This document shows positions 34,265-42,203 of a DNA stretch of 42,203 nucleotides, in pieces. Each line of letters starts with the position of its first letter. Within the stretch, counting starts at the first letter, position 1. The notes under the pieces are model-generated. The model searched no databases and was not told the DNA's origin. It saw only the letters and a program-made list of their open reading frames with translations. The stretch covers positions 1 to 42,203 of the forward strand of contig NZ_CP147013.1 of NCBI RefSeq assembly GCF_037126285.1, in the 5' to 3' direction. The position numbers and the translations under genes were made by a program. Source of the stretch: Bernardetia sp. MNP-M8. GTDB taxonomy: Bacteria > Bacteroidota > Bacteroidia > Cytophagales > Bernardetiaceae.

Positions 34265-34921
34265 ATGAAAAGATTCGTTTTTCTGTCTCTATTATTTCTC
34301 ACATTACTGCTTAACGGTTGCAAAAGTAAGAAGTATATCAATGAAATACCGTACAAATTTAAGTTTAATAAAGATAAGATAGAAAATTACCTTTCTATTA
34401 ATCAGCAAACTAATGCTGATTCTTCTTTGTATGAATACCAAGAAGAACTAACAGATAGGGAGGTTTACTTGAAGGAAAAATATTCTATATTACTTCATGT
34501 AAAGCCTAATGAGATTCTAAATTATCCTTTTTATGACTTTATTGATCAAAAAATAGGCTATCCTTATGTATCAGGAACTGATAAAGACGGTATAACTATG
34601 GCCTCTTTTGTTCAAGATTTATTTATATACACTTATGATATTGAATTACCTAATCAATCATTGGATATATTCAATTCTGATAAAATTAAATTGTTCTTAG
34701 GAAGAGATTACTTGGAAGAAGGAGACTTAATTTTTTTTAGATATAGTAAAGATAATCCTATATCAGATGTAGCTGTTTATTTGCGTAATGGTAAAATTGT
34801 AACAACTACACAAAAAGGAAAATTAGCAGTTTATAATTTTTCAGATGATTATTTTCAAAAAAGATACCTTGTTTCTGGTAGATTAAAAGCAATAACAAAT
34901 GATTCAAAAAATAGAAAATGA
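34265..34921 (+). CDS. NlpC/P60-fold lipoprotein with lost catalytic residues
   Basis: 218 residues with lipobox LLNGC near residue 19. Residues ~100-200 follow the NlpC/P60 (C40) fold: IGYPYVSGTDKDGITMASFVQDLF aligns with the G-x-P-Y-x-x-G...G-x-D-C-S-G-x-V-Q segment, and EGDLIFFRYSKDNPISDVAVYLRNGKIV aligns with GDLVFF...ISHVGIYLGNG. The catalytic Cys is Met and the catalytic His is Asp, so it cannot be a normal peptidase. First gene of the tssG-tssN-tssE-tssF operon. It probably serves as a structural outer-membrane lipoprotein of the secretion complex, possibly replacing TssJ, or binds peptidoglycan. Confidence 0.7.
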   Translation: MKRFVFLSLLFLTLLLNGCKSKKYINEIPYKFKFNKDKIENYLSINQQTNADSSLYEYQEELTDREVYLKEKYSILLHVKPNEILNYPFYDFIDQKIGYPYVSGTDKDGITMASFVQDLFIYTYDIELPNQSLDIFNSDKIKLFLGRDYLEEGDLIFFRYSKDNPISDVAVYLRNGKIVTTTQKGKLAVYNFSDDYFQKRYLVSGRLKAITNDSKNRK

Positions 34922-35846
34922 TATACAAGATTTGCTAGATATAGTTGATCCATTTCATTTTGATATTAAAGTGGAAGCTCTTGTATCAGCATTACTTTCT
35001 GAACATCCACAATTTGCAAATCGTTTTTTAATAAGCAATAAAGGACAATTTGCTAGAACGTACAGAAGAGAAATCCTTAATTATGAAATAATTGATTTTA
35101 AATCTGATAACCTTCCTTATTTACGATTTAATGTTGCAAAAGATAGTATTTATGACACTTTACCCGAAGGCATATTTCATTACCCTAAAAGTAATAAGAT
35201 AGGTAAAGAGGTTATGGAGATGACCAAAGATTATCGCAAACAAAAAAAAGAAGAGGATAATGCACGAAAGTTTTTTATGCCTTTTGAAAATGAGTTTTGG
35301 ATAAGTGCTATCAATAGAGATGTTGTAGAAAATGATATTTTACACTCTCTTAGTACAGTCAAACCATTTGATTTTTTTTATGAATTTTGGAAATTAGATA
35401 AAAATATACCTACTATTTTTGTAGCCAAATTAATCAAATTATTGCCTTATGTGTACCAAATAGTAGGAGACTTAAATCTTACTGCACAATGTTTAAGCTA
35501 TATTTTGGAAGAAGAGGTAGAATATAGAGAAGTAGGATATAAAGAATTATCAGAATCAGAACAAAACTCATTGTTAGGAGAAACTAATTTAGGTTTAAAT
35601 ATGATTTTGGGTAGTTCTTATATGGATTATTCATTGTATGTAGAGTTTAAAATTGGTGCTATCAAGAATGGTAATTCAAGAGCTTATTTTTACAATGGAC
35701 AAATCAAAAAGTTTATAGATTTATTTTACGAATATTTTCTTCCATTAGAAGTAGAATCTAAAACTACTATAATTCTTTTGAAAGAAGAAGAAGAATTTTT
35801 TATATCTCACCCTAATATGATGTTAGGAATAACCACTAGAATTTAA
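34899..35846 (+). CDS. tssG: T6SS baseplate subunit TssG
   Basis: 315 residues, cytosolic. A wedge protein of the baseplate that binds TssF (2:1 TssF:TssG) and TssE. The order here, tssG-tssN-tssE-tssF, and features such as the N-terminal helix followed by a central FFMPFENEFWIS segment and later strands ending in HPNMMLGITTRI match the Bacteroidota TssG group. The ATG overlaps the end of the lipoprotein gene by 23 bases, indicating coupling. Confidence 0.8.
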   Translation: MIQKIENDIQDLLDIVDPFHFDIKVEALVSALLSEHPQFANRFLISNKGQFARTYRREILNYEIIDFKSDNLPYLRFNVAKDSIYDTLPEGIFHYPKSNKIGKEVMEMTKDYRKQKKEEDNARKFFMPFENEFWISAINRDVVENDILHSLSTVKPFDFFYEFWKLDKNIPTIFVAKLIKLLPYVYQIVGDLNLTAQCLSYILEEEVEYREVGYKELSESEQNSLLGETNLGLNMILGSSYMDYSLYVEFKIGAIKNGNSRAYFYNGQIKKFIDLFYEYFLPLEVESKTTIILLKEEEEFFISHPNMMLGITTRI

Positions 35847-35849
35847 AGT

Positions 35850-36800
35850 ATGATTCGCAAACCCAGTTTTCATTTTAATTCTTTAATAGATACAACTTTA
35901 ATCTTTTTTATCTCCATACTGCTTATAGTTGTGGTTATCTTAACCATGCTTTTTGCAGATAAAGTCAAGAATTTTAAAAAAGAATATCGTTTCAAGTTTT
36001 TTGTATATATTTTTTCAATGGTATTTGTGACTGCTCTCATTTGTTTTATGGGAACGACCAGAACCATTAATGACTTGCTAAATGAATTTGTCTTTTATCA
36101 ATCACTAATATTTGTATTAGGTATAATACACGCATTACTCTACCGAACCTATTTTGAAAAGTTTGATAGTAAGAATATGTGGATGGAAATATGGTTCTTA
36201 TTCATTGTACTACTCTATTTAGTAATACCGTTTTTGGTTGTATATACTATCTTTCATGGCAATACATTTTCATTTAATATGGTTTTTTCATTACTACCAT
36301 TTTTGATTCCTACTTTGTTGTATGCCACTTTTATTAAAGCTGTTGCTATTCCTGCCAAAATTTATCATACTTGGGCTGTTGATTTAATAGATGGAGAATA
36401 TCCTGAAATTAGTGATGAAGAATACAAAGAGTTAATTGTAATTACTCTAATATTCCAAAAAGACAATGGTTCATTGAACAGAACTGAATTTAGAGCGAGG
36501 GCTCCAATCCGTATCGATTTCGGACGTATGTTTTACTTCTTTGTAAATGATTACAATCTTAGAAACATAGATAGTCCAATTAATATGCTTGATGAGAGTG
36601 GAACACCTCAAAACTGGGTATTCTATTTAAAACCTGAGTGGTATGGAACTTCTAAATATGTAGATCCTGCTTTACCTCTTTATATGAATGGAGTAGAAGA
36701 AAATAGCGTTATCGTTTGTGAACGTGTAGATGCTTCTATTGGTAAAAAGGAAGAAGCAGATAAAGAAGGATGGGAAAATGAACAAGATAAGGACGAATAA
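35850..36800 (+). CDS. tssN: T6SS subtype iii membrane protein TssN
   Basis: 316 residues. Five membrane helices in the first ~170 residues (about 17-37, 48-66, 82-98, 112-134, 146-165), followed by a cytoplasmic domain with EEYKELIVITLIFQKDN and RIDFGRMFYFFVNDYN. TssN is found only in Bacteroidota T6SSs and is one of the proteins taken to form the inner-membrane anchor. It starts 3 bases after the tssG stop. The C-terminus is highly charged (EWENEQDKDE-like). Confidence 0.8.
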   Translation: MIRKPSFHFNSLIDTTLIFFISILLIVVVILTMLFADKVKNFKKEYRFKFFVYIFSMVFVTALICFMGTTRTINDLLNEFVFYQSLIFVLGIIHALLYRTYFEKFDSKNMWMEIWFLFIVLLYLVIPFLVVYTIFHGNTFSFNMVFSLLPFLIPTLLYATFIKAVAIPAKIYHTWAVDLIDGEYPEISDEEYKELIVITLIFQKDNGSLNRTEFRARAPIRIDFGRMFYFFVNDYNLRNIDSPINMLDESGTPQNWVFYLKPEWYGTSKYVDPALPLYMNGVEENSVIVCERVDASIGKKEEADKEGWENEQDKDE

Positions 36801-36836
36801 ATTAACTAAAATTACGCCACACTAATCTATTCAGGT

Positions 36837-37271
36837 ATGCAAGGAACATTTTATAAAACGCCTCTTGATTTTAGTAAGATTTTTCAAAAACAAGAGCTAC
36901 CAAAAAGTAGCATAGAAGATTCTATTGCTCAATATATAAATATTGTTGCTACTTCTTCTTTTGGTGAGTGTAAATTTGATGAGTCATTTGGATCTAAATT
37001 TTGGGAAACCGATTTCGATTTGTTAGTTGATTATTCTATACTTAAAAATAGAATAGCTCAAGATTTGACTGATAGTATCAGCAAACACGAAACAAGATTG
37101 AAACTCACAGAAGTAATTGTTCAAATTAGGGAAGGTAGTATTGACTCACCTTCAGCCTCAATGCGAATGAAAAAGAAAGTACTTATTCAAATAAAGGGGT
37201 TTATTATCAAAACAGATAGACCATTTCAATTTCAAGGATTTTTCTTCTTAGGTCCTTTGTCGTATTTATAA
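36837..37271 (+). CDS. tssE: T6SS baseplate subunit TssE (gp25-like)
   Basis: 144 residues with the gp25/TssE layout: a first helix, an SIEDSIAQYINIVATSSFGE segment, FWETDFDLL in place of the usual acidic-aromatic strand, a helix of the IAQDLTDSISKHETRL type and a C-terminal strand pair. TssE joins the baseplate to the first sheath ring. It lies between tssN and tssF. Confidence 0.88.
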   Translation: MQGTFYKTPLDFSKIFQKQELPKSSIEDSIAQYINIVATSSFGECKFDESFGSKFWETDFDLLVDYSILKNRIAQDLTDSISKHETRLKLTEVIVQIREGSIDSPSASMRMKKKVLIQIKGFIIKTDRPFQFQGFFFLGPLSYL

Positions 37272-37286
37272 ACTATTTAGCATTTA

Positions 37287-39134
37287 ATGGAATCTAAGCA
37301 AAAAATAAAAGATCGTATATTACGTCGTGCTGCTAACTTATGGGGCTATGCAGATAGTGAAATAGAAACTAATTTTGACCCAATTGTTGCTATGTTATTA
37401 GAGGCATGTGGAGCAGAATTGGAGAAATTATCTATAGAAATAGATAGTTCTAGAAGCAGAGTTGTCGAAAGATTAATAGATATAATGTCTCCAGAATCGT
37501 ATACTGGAAATTCTCCTTCGCACTCTATTGTCTATGGTTTGCCTGTTGAAAACAATACACTTATTTCTCAAATAAATCAGTTTTTGGTCAAAAAAAGTAT
37601 TGCAAATATATATGACCCTACTCAACCTATTAGTAAGGATGTATATTTTGGTGCTACAGCTGATTTTGAACTAACAAATGCAAGAATAAATTATCTTGCT
37701 TTTTCGAATACTATATATGAAGTCAAAGATGCCCTTTATAGAGAATTACTAAAAAAATCTCCAGCTAGTTTGCCTTCTTCTGAGCTTTGGTTAGGAATTA
37801 GAGTAAAAGAGGATACAGAGGTTTTAAAAAAGTTATTATTTTATACTGATACACGCAACAACTATCATAGAGATTTTTATCTGCACAATATTCGACAAGC
37901 CAAAATTTATATAGGAGAAAAAAGAATACGTTTTAAAGAAGGTTTCAACAACTCACAAGACAGCTTAGATGTAGAGGAAATACTTACCAGTAATTATAAT
38001 AAAATTACAAATATCAGTAAAGAGGTAAATGATTTTTATTCAGAAAAATTCTTTCATTTAGAGGAAAATATCATTCTGAATCAAGAGAATAAAGGCATTC
38101 CAGAAGAAATTGAAAAATTATTCGGCAAAGAAATTATAGAAGAAAAAGAAAATGTAGTGTGGTTAAAAATAGAGTTTCCACAAGTTATGTTTAGTGAAGT
38201 GTTGGAAGAAGTTCAAATTTCTCTGAATTGTTTTCCTGTAATAAATAAACAGCTTTTAAAGATTTCTCAAAATATCAATTCATTTGTCAATTATATTCCA
38301 TTAGAAACAGATGATTTTTTCTTAGATATAGAAACAATATCAGATTCCCAAGGCAATTTATATCACCTCAACGCTTATAATCAACAAAATTTAGAGGGTG
38401 GAGAAGCCATTGTTAGACAAGGAGGAGTTGCCCGATTTGGACAAAGAAGTGCCTCTGAGCATATTCAATATTTGTTAGATTTATTGAAAGACGAAGCAGC
38501 TTCTTTTTCTGTAATAGGAAATGATTTTGTAAATAATCAGCTCAAACAACTTCATCAATTAATTGCAGCTTTAGAACAACAAGCTAATGAAAAGCAATGG
38601 ACAAAAAGCGATTATCCTTATGTAATGATAAAGCCAAAAATATCAAAAACAGAGTTACATAATGACTTTTTTTCTATTGAATTTTGGGCTACTGTAGGAG
38701 AATACGCCAATGATATAAAGTCAGGTACAAAACTGAGTGCCTTACAAAGAAGTGCTTTTGAAGATAGTTCGGTTTCATTTGTATTGCCCACAGTAGGAGG
38801 AAAGGCAAAAGTTACCTATCAAGAAAAAATAGCTTCGTATAGAGAGGCTTTACTATCAAAAGGACGTATTGTTACAGCTGCTGACATTAAAGTTTTTGCA
38901 TATAGTCACTTTCGTCAGAACATAAAATCTATTGAAGTAAAGAAAGGAACAGAAAAGGATAAATCTTTAAAACAAGGTTTTGTACGTACATTGGAAATAA
39001 TCTTGGAAAGAGATTATGACAGAGAGCCTCAATTAGTAGAAAGTGAATGGAACTACCTGTTAGACAGTTTTTTACACAAACTTAAAAAACGCTCCTCAAA
39101 TGTTTATCCTTATAAAATTAAGGAGAAAATATAG
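37287..39134 (+). CDS. tssF: T6SS baseplate subunit TssF
   Basis: 615 residues, the size expected for TssF. N-terminus has RRAANLWGYADSEIETNFDP and a helix with RSRVVERLIDIMSPE, the region that packs against TssG; the centre is beta-rich, and the C-terminal part ends with a conserved GRIVTAADIKVFAYSHFR helix and a strand pair. Together with TssK, TssG and TssE it forms the baseplate wedge. It starts 15 bases after tssE and is the last structural gene before the cargo module. Confidence 0.9.
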   Translation: MESKQKIKDRILRRAANLWGYADSEIETNFDPIVAMLLEACGAELEKLSIEIDSSRSRVVERLIDIMSPESYTGNSPSHSIVYGLPVENNTLISQINQFLVKKSIANIYDPTQPISKDVYFGATADFELTNARINYLAFSNTIYEVKDALYRELLKKSPASLPSSELWLGIRVKEDTEVLKKLLFYTDTRNNYHRDFYLHNIRQAKIYIGEKRIRFKEGFNNSQDSLDVEEILTSNYNKITNISKEVNDFYSEKFFHLEENIILNQENKGIPEEIEKLFGKEIIEEKENVVWLKIEFPQVMFSEVLEEVQISLNCFPVINKQLLKISQNINSFVNYIPLETDDFFLDIETISDSQGNLYHLNAYNQQNLEGGEAIVRQGGVARFGQRSASEHIQYLLDLLKDEAASFSVIGNDFVNNQLKQLHQLIAALEQQANEKQWTKSDYPYVMIKPKISKTELHNDFFSIEFWATVGEYANDIKSGTKLSALQRSAFEDSSVSFVLPTVGGKAKVTYQEKIASYREALLSKGRIVTAADIKVFAYSHFRQNIKSIEVKKGTEKDKSLKQGFVRTLEIILERDYDREPQLVESEWNYLLDSFLHKLKKRSSNVYPYKIKEKI

Positions 39135-39319
39135 TTTACTAAACGATTTTTAAAAAAATTATGTAATTAAAGAAGTAATAATACTTTGACTATCTCAAAT
39201 AAAATACAAAAACTTAAAAATTAATTCTAGATATTGTACTATTAAATTTGTAATTCTATAAAATTAAAGTATTTTTACAATTAAAATACAAGAGTACCTT
39301 TTTTTAATACTATTACAAA

Positions 39320-40012
39320 ATGAGTTTAGTAGCAAAACTTTATCTAGAAGATAAAGAAATCAATATTTTAGATTTCAAATTTCGTTTTACTCGTTCGACA
39401 GACGAACATGGAAAACCGATGGGAAAACCTAGAGGGACATTATTCGAAATTATCTTCGAAACCACCTCTGACCAAAGTTTTATGGCGTGGTCAATTGCTA
39501 CCGATATGACTAAGCATGTCAAAATTGTAGTCTCTCCAGTAACAGCAACCAGTAAAAGTAGAATCATAGAACTCTATGATGTCCATTGCGTGTATTTCAA
39601 AAATAATTTTAATGCACAAAATGGAGAACCGATGACTACGCTCATTCATCTCACTCCTGCAATTATGATTGATGATGGATACAAAGTATTGGATCATTAT
39701 TGGAAAAAAACAGATTTGAGTGCAAATGCGCCTATTACTACTGTAGAGCCTGAGAAGCAAAAACAACTTATTGCTGCTCATTTTGAAGATGATAACAATA
39801 AGAAGATAGAGCAAGAAGAAATAGGAAATCAAACTGTCTATTTGGTACTTACTACTAAAGATACAGTAGGAAAACCTATTAGTATAAATATTGATAATGA
39901 TCATCATTACTTTAAGTATAAAGGTAGTCTTTTGGAAGAGGGGGTTATTGAAAACCTCAATATAACAGCCGATACAATGCGAGTAGAACTTGAAACACTA
40001 CTCAAATCTTAA
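39320..40012 (+). CDS. tssD: extended TssD, cargo carrier copy 2
   Basis: 230 residues. Residues 1-131 form the TssD tube domain and are nearly the same as in the 4549 gene; 132-230 are a C-terminal extension with the same strand order but clearly diverged sequence (shared anchors include AHFEDxxxKKI, YLV and F-K-Y-x-G). It lies 41 bases before the M15-like effector, so each extended TssD is followed by a different effector. The extension may decide which effector is loaded. The 110-base leader is conserved with copy 1. Confidence 0.88.
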   Translation: MSLVAKLYLEDKEINILDFKFRFTRSTDEHGKPMGKPRGTLFEIIFETTSDQSFMAWSIATDMTKHVKIVVSPVTATSKSRIIELYDVHCVYFKNNFNAQNGEPMTTLIHLTPAIMIDDGYKVLDHYWKKTDLSANAPITTVEPEKQKQLIAAHFEDDNNKKIEQEEIGNQTVYLVLTTKDTVGKPISINIDNDHHYFKYKGSLLEEGVIENLNITADTMRVELETLLKS

Positions 40013-40053
40013 TCTTACCTAACTTTAACATCACTACTTAATCTATTTATATT

Positions 40054-42203
40054 ATGTTTTTCTATGACCCACAAGATACTAGTAACTCAGTAGCTATAAA
40101 ACCCCTCACTCCTCTAGAACTCAAAATTATCAAAGTAATAGATAAAGATTCTAAATCTGTTACATCTATTAATGCCAATGAAGAATATACTTATATAGCT
40201 TCTCAAAAAGGTAATGATATTACACAGCTAAAATGGTGTTTTTGGATAGATAAAAGAGATGATGACTTTGATAAAGAATATACTATTGAAATCACTGCTA
40301 CGGCAGATAAAGCAGATATGGAAAGTGACTTCTTTCTGACTTCTAAAGTTGAAGGCAATGAGGATAAAAAAAAGGAAAATACAAAGTTATTGAAAGAGAA
40401 TGCTATTCTTTCAGCTACTATAACAACAGAAACGCATGATATAGGTGGTAAACAACAAGAAGTAGCTGTTTTAAAAGTAAAATATTCTAAGTGGCTAGAT
40501 GGAGAAAAAATTAGAGTGGAAATCTACAAGTACAACGATAAAAACAAAAAACCTACACGAAATAGTAGTAAAGACGCTGTTTGTAGTCGTACTGTAATTG
40601 CCAAACCAGAAGTAGCAGAAGTCTATTGGATGGCTGCTGATGGAGAAAAGCTAGAAGAAACAGGTTATAGTGAAGATATTTATCTTTACATCAAAACGCT
40701 TGGCTTAAAAGACAAAACACTTGAGTTGAATATATATGATGATGATATCACTCCAAAGCCTATTGTTATGGAAAATGAAGATGATTATGTGGCTTGGTCT
40801 GGAAATAAAATTAAAGTAGAAGAAAGAGATTCTATCAAGCAGTTTAAAGTAGGAAGCAAAGAAAGGTATGAGAATGCCCGAAAGGATGAAATAGAAGATG
40901 AAAAACCAAAGGAAAATGATTTTCTACAGGTAAATTTTGACTTTAATAAAATTAATGATTCTGGACAAAAACAAGACCCTGAAATATTAGAACTATATGT
41001 AGCTGTCAATAATGCTACTGATTTAAAACTTAACTCAATAACATATCAAACCAAATTTGGAAAGCTAAAACTCACTCCAAAAGAGCAAGTTGTAGATGCT
41101 TTTTTTGCTAAACCTAAGAAAGAAAGTGTCATCGCTGACTTACCTTTAGGAAAAGATAAAAATAAGCAAGACACTAACAAAAAAACAGAAGTAAATCACT
41201 ACGAAAAACTAGAAAAAGGAGTAATCGGTCAAAAGATTACTTTAGTTGCAGAATGTGATAACTTAGAAGGAAAAGATGTAGCTATTTACATCTATGAAAA
41301 GAAACCACTTTTGGAAGCAAAAGACACCAAACTAAAAGTCATTCAGAATGACAAAGAAATAGAAAAAGTCTGTGCTACTGTGAAAGATGGATATGCTGTG
41401 GCTGAGATTCAGTTGCAAAAACCAGATTCAGCTAAATACAAAGCGTGGGATAGAAAACTAGACCCTGATACTGGAGATGAAAAATCTAGTGAGTTGTATC
41501 TAAAAGTAGTCGTAGAAGGAATAGACAGTCCTGCTACAAATAAAGCCTTTTTGAAGGAAGGAAAAGAGAAGTTTGAATTATTTTCTGATGTTATTAGATA
41601 TGATATATATGATTCAGGAAAGATAGATAAATATATTAGAGAACATGCTACTAAAGTAAGATATAATTACTTTGAAGGAGAAACTAAACATCGTATTGGT
41701 AGAGTTACATTTGTAGAAGGTAAATGGATATTTAAAGATTATATATACACAAAGAAGAAATTGCAAATGCTAGATATTAGAGATTTAAGGTCATATAGTA
41801 ATGGAAACATAAAATTTAATTTCTTGACTATAAATGTTAGTTCGAAACACTCTAGATTTTATATAGATATAGATGCCTATGCTGCTATGATAGCAGCTAT
41901 GATAGAAGAAGAAATAGAAGACTTAGGATACAATGGCTTTAGCTCCAAGAATGGAGGTTCAGGAGCTAGTAGTTCTCATTGGAATGGTATGACTGGAGAC
42001 TTAAGATATTTAAGTACAAATAAAAACGGTGAAACTACATATCTCCAACATACACATTTTGATTATGAACGTCAAATTAGGTTTAATAATGCACTTTACA
42101 AATTTGGTTTCTCTAAGTATTATTCTCCTACTAGAAGAAAAACTATAACGATGTATTCAGAAAACTTCAATAGACAAACAATAGAAAAGATATTAAACCC
42201 AAA
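40054..42203 (+). CDS. T6SS effector, M15-like peptidoglycan peptidase (5' part, runs off right edge)
   Basis: The frame opens with ATG 41 bases after the extended tssD and stays open for 716 codons to the window edge. Residues 1-500 are a beta-rich, lysine-rich scaffold with Ig-like repeats (around 200-250 and 400-430), as in other multidomain T6SS cargo. The C-terminal part carries S640-x-H642-x-x-G645-x-x-x-D649, the zinc-binding SxHxxGxxxD signature of the M15 / D-Ala-D-Ala carboxypeptidase and L-Ala-D-Glu endopeptidase group. The missing final HxH motif is in the frame entering at position 1; the last two bases plus base 1 make a Lys codon and the frame continues, giving 765 residues. 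Inferred role: delivered by the upstream extended TssD to cleave peptidoglycan peptides in the target periplasm. No signal peptide is visible, as expected for T6SS cargo. Confidence 0.8.
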   Translation, partial: MFFYDPQDTSNSVAIKPLTPLELKIIKVIDKDSKSVTSINANEEYTYIASQKGNDITQLKWCFWIDKRDDDFDKEYTIEITATADKADMESDFFLTSKVEGNEDKKKENTKLLKENAILSATITTETHDIGGKQQEVAVLKVKYSKWLDGEKIRVEIYKYNDKNKKPTRNSSKDAVCSRTVIAKPEVAEVYWMAADGEKLEETGYSEDIYLYIKTLGLKDKTLELNIYDDDITPKPIVMENEDDYVAWSGNKIKVEERDSIKQFKVGSKERYENARKDEIEDEKPKENDFLQVNFDFNKINDSGQKQDPEILELYVAVNNATDLKLNSITYQTKFGKLKLTPKEQVVDAFFAKPKKESVIADLPLGKDKNKQDTNKKTEVNHYEKLEKGVIGQKITLVAECDNLEGKDVAIYIYEKKPLLEAKDTKLKVIQNDKEIEKVCATVKDGYAVAEIQLQKPDSAKYKAWDRKLDPDTGDEKSSELYLKVVVEGIDSPATNKAFLKEGKEKFELFSDVIRYDIYDSGKIDKYIREHATKVRYNYFEGETKHRIGRVTFVEGKWIFKDYIYTKKKLQMLDIRDLRSYSNGNIKFNFLTINVSSKHSRFYIDIDAYAAMIAAMIEEEIEDLGYNGFSSKNGGSGASSSHWNGMTGDLRYLSTNKNGETTYLQHTHFDYERQIRFNNALYKFGFSKYYSPTRRKTITMYSENFNRQTIEKILNP

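Noticed and set aside
39491-39907. Minus-strand frame of 138 codons opposite the extended tssD
   Set aside because: It is antisense to a conserved tube-protein gene with clear coding character on the plus strand.
1-42203. tRNA, rRNA, relaxase or conjugation genes
   Set aside because: I looked for them and saw none I could support.

Overview
The window reads as one complete circular plasmid-like replicon of 42,203 bp from a low-GC member of the Bacteroidota. The best guess is a Cytophagales relative such as Bernardetia/Flexibacter, but the genus is a weak inference. Three signals point to the phylum: the type VI secretion system (T6SS) is the Bacteroidota-specific subtype iii (TssN and TssO present, no TssJ/L/M), the lipoproteins have typical signals, and spacers are extremely AT-rich. 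Circularity is inferred. The open frame leaving the right edge (from 40054) continues without a frame break into the frame entering at the left edge (ending at 148). The joined 765-residue protein then has both halves of an M15-type zinc peptidase signature.

Replicon maintenance occupies about 7.35-14.8 kb. It holds a ParA ATPase (7521-8324), a small ribbon-helix-helix-like partner (8392-8730), a DinD homologue (9543-10376, minus) and a large Toprim/helicase replication-type protein (11113-14505, minus). About fourteen related inverted repeats or half-sites are scattered from 7453 to 10943 and probably form the centromere and/or origin. Two inverted copies of a ~115-120 bp palindromic MITE-like element (6964-7086 and 8856-8972) flank parA and its partner. 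I see no relaxase or conjugation gene.

The T6SS apparatus lies in four blocks. tssB-tssC (minus, 18155-16330) is followed by an unknown pair. tssK-tssO-tssD-tssD-vgrG-adaptor candidate-PAAR/Rhs nuclease-SUKH immunity runs on plus (18492-29524). clpV and a PKD-domain membrane protein are on minus (34082-30486). A degenerate NlpC/P60 lipoprotein, tssG, tssN, tssE, tssF and an extended tssD run on plus (34265-40012). I did not find a TssR candidate.

Three effector modules are visible. (1) The Rhs protein carries a C-terminal WHH-type HNH nuclease, followed by a SUKH-like immunity gene and then a decayed second tip (Rhs fragments, a toxin tail, a second SUKH gene). (2) An extended TssD (39320) is followed by the M15-like peptidoglycan peptidase that crosses the window ends, then six lipoprotein genes (145-4288), the likely periplasmic immunity array. 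(3) A second extended TssD (4549) is followed by an alpha/beta-hydrolase (lipase-like) effector and a small membrane protein, its likely immunity partner. A frameshifted relic of the peptidase gene at 4289-4400, paralogous immunity genes and duplicated tssD promoters show that the cargo region has been reshuffled by recombination.
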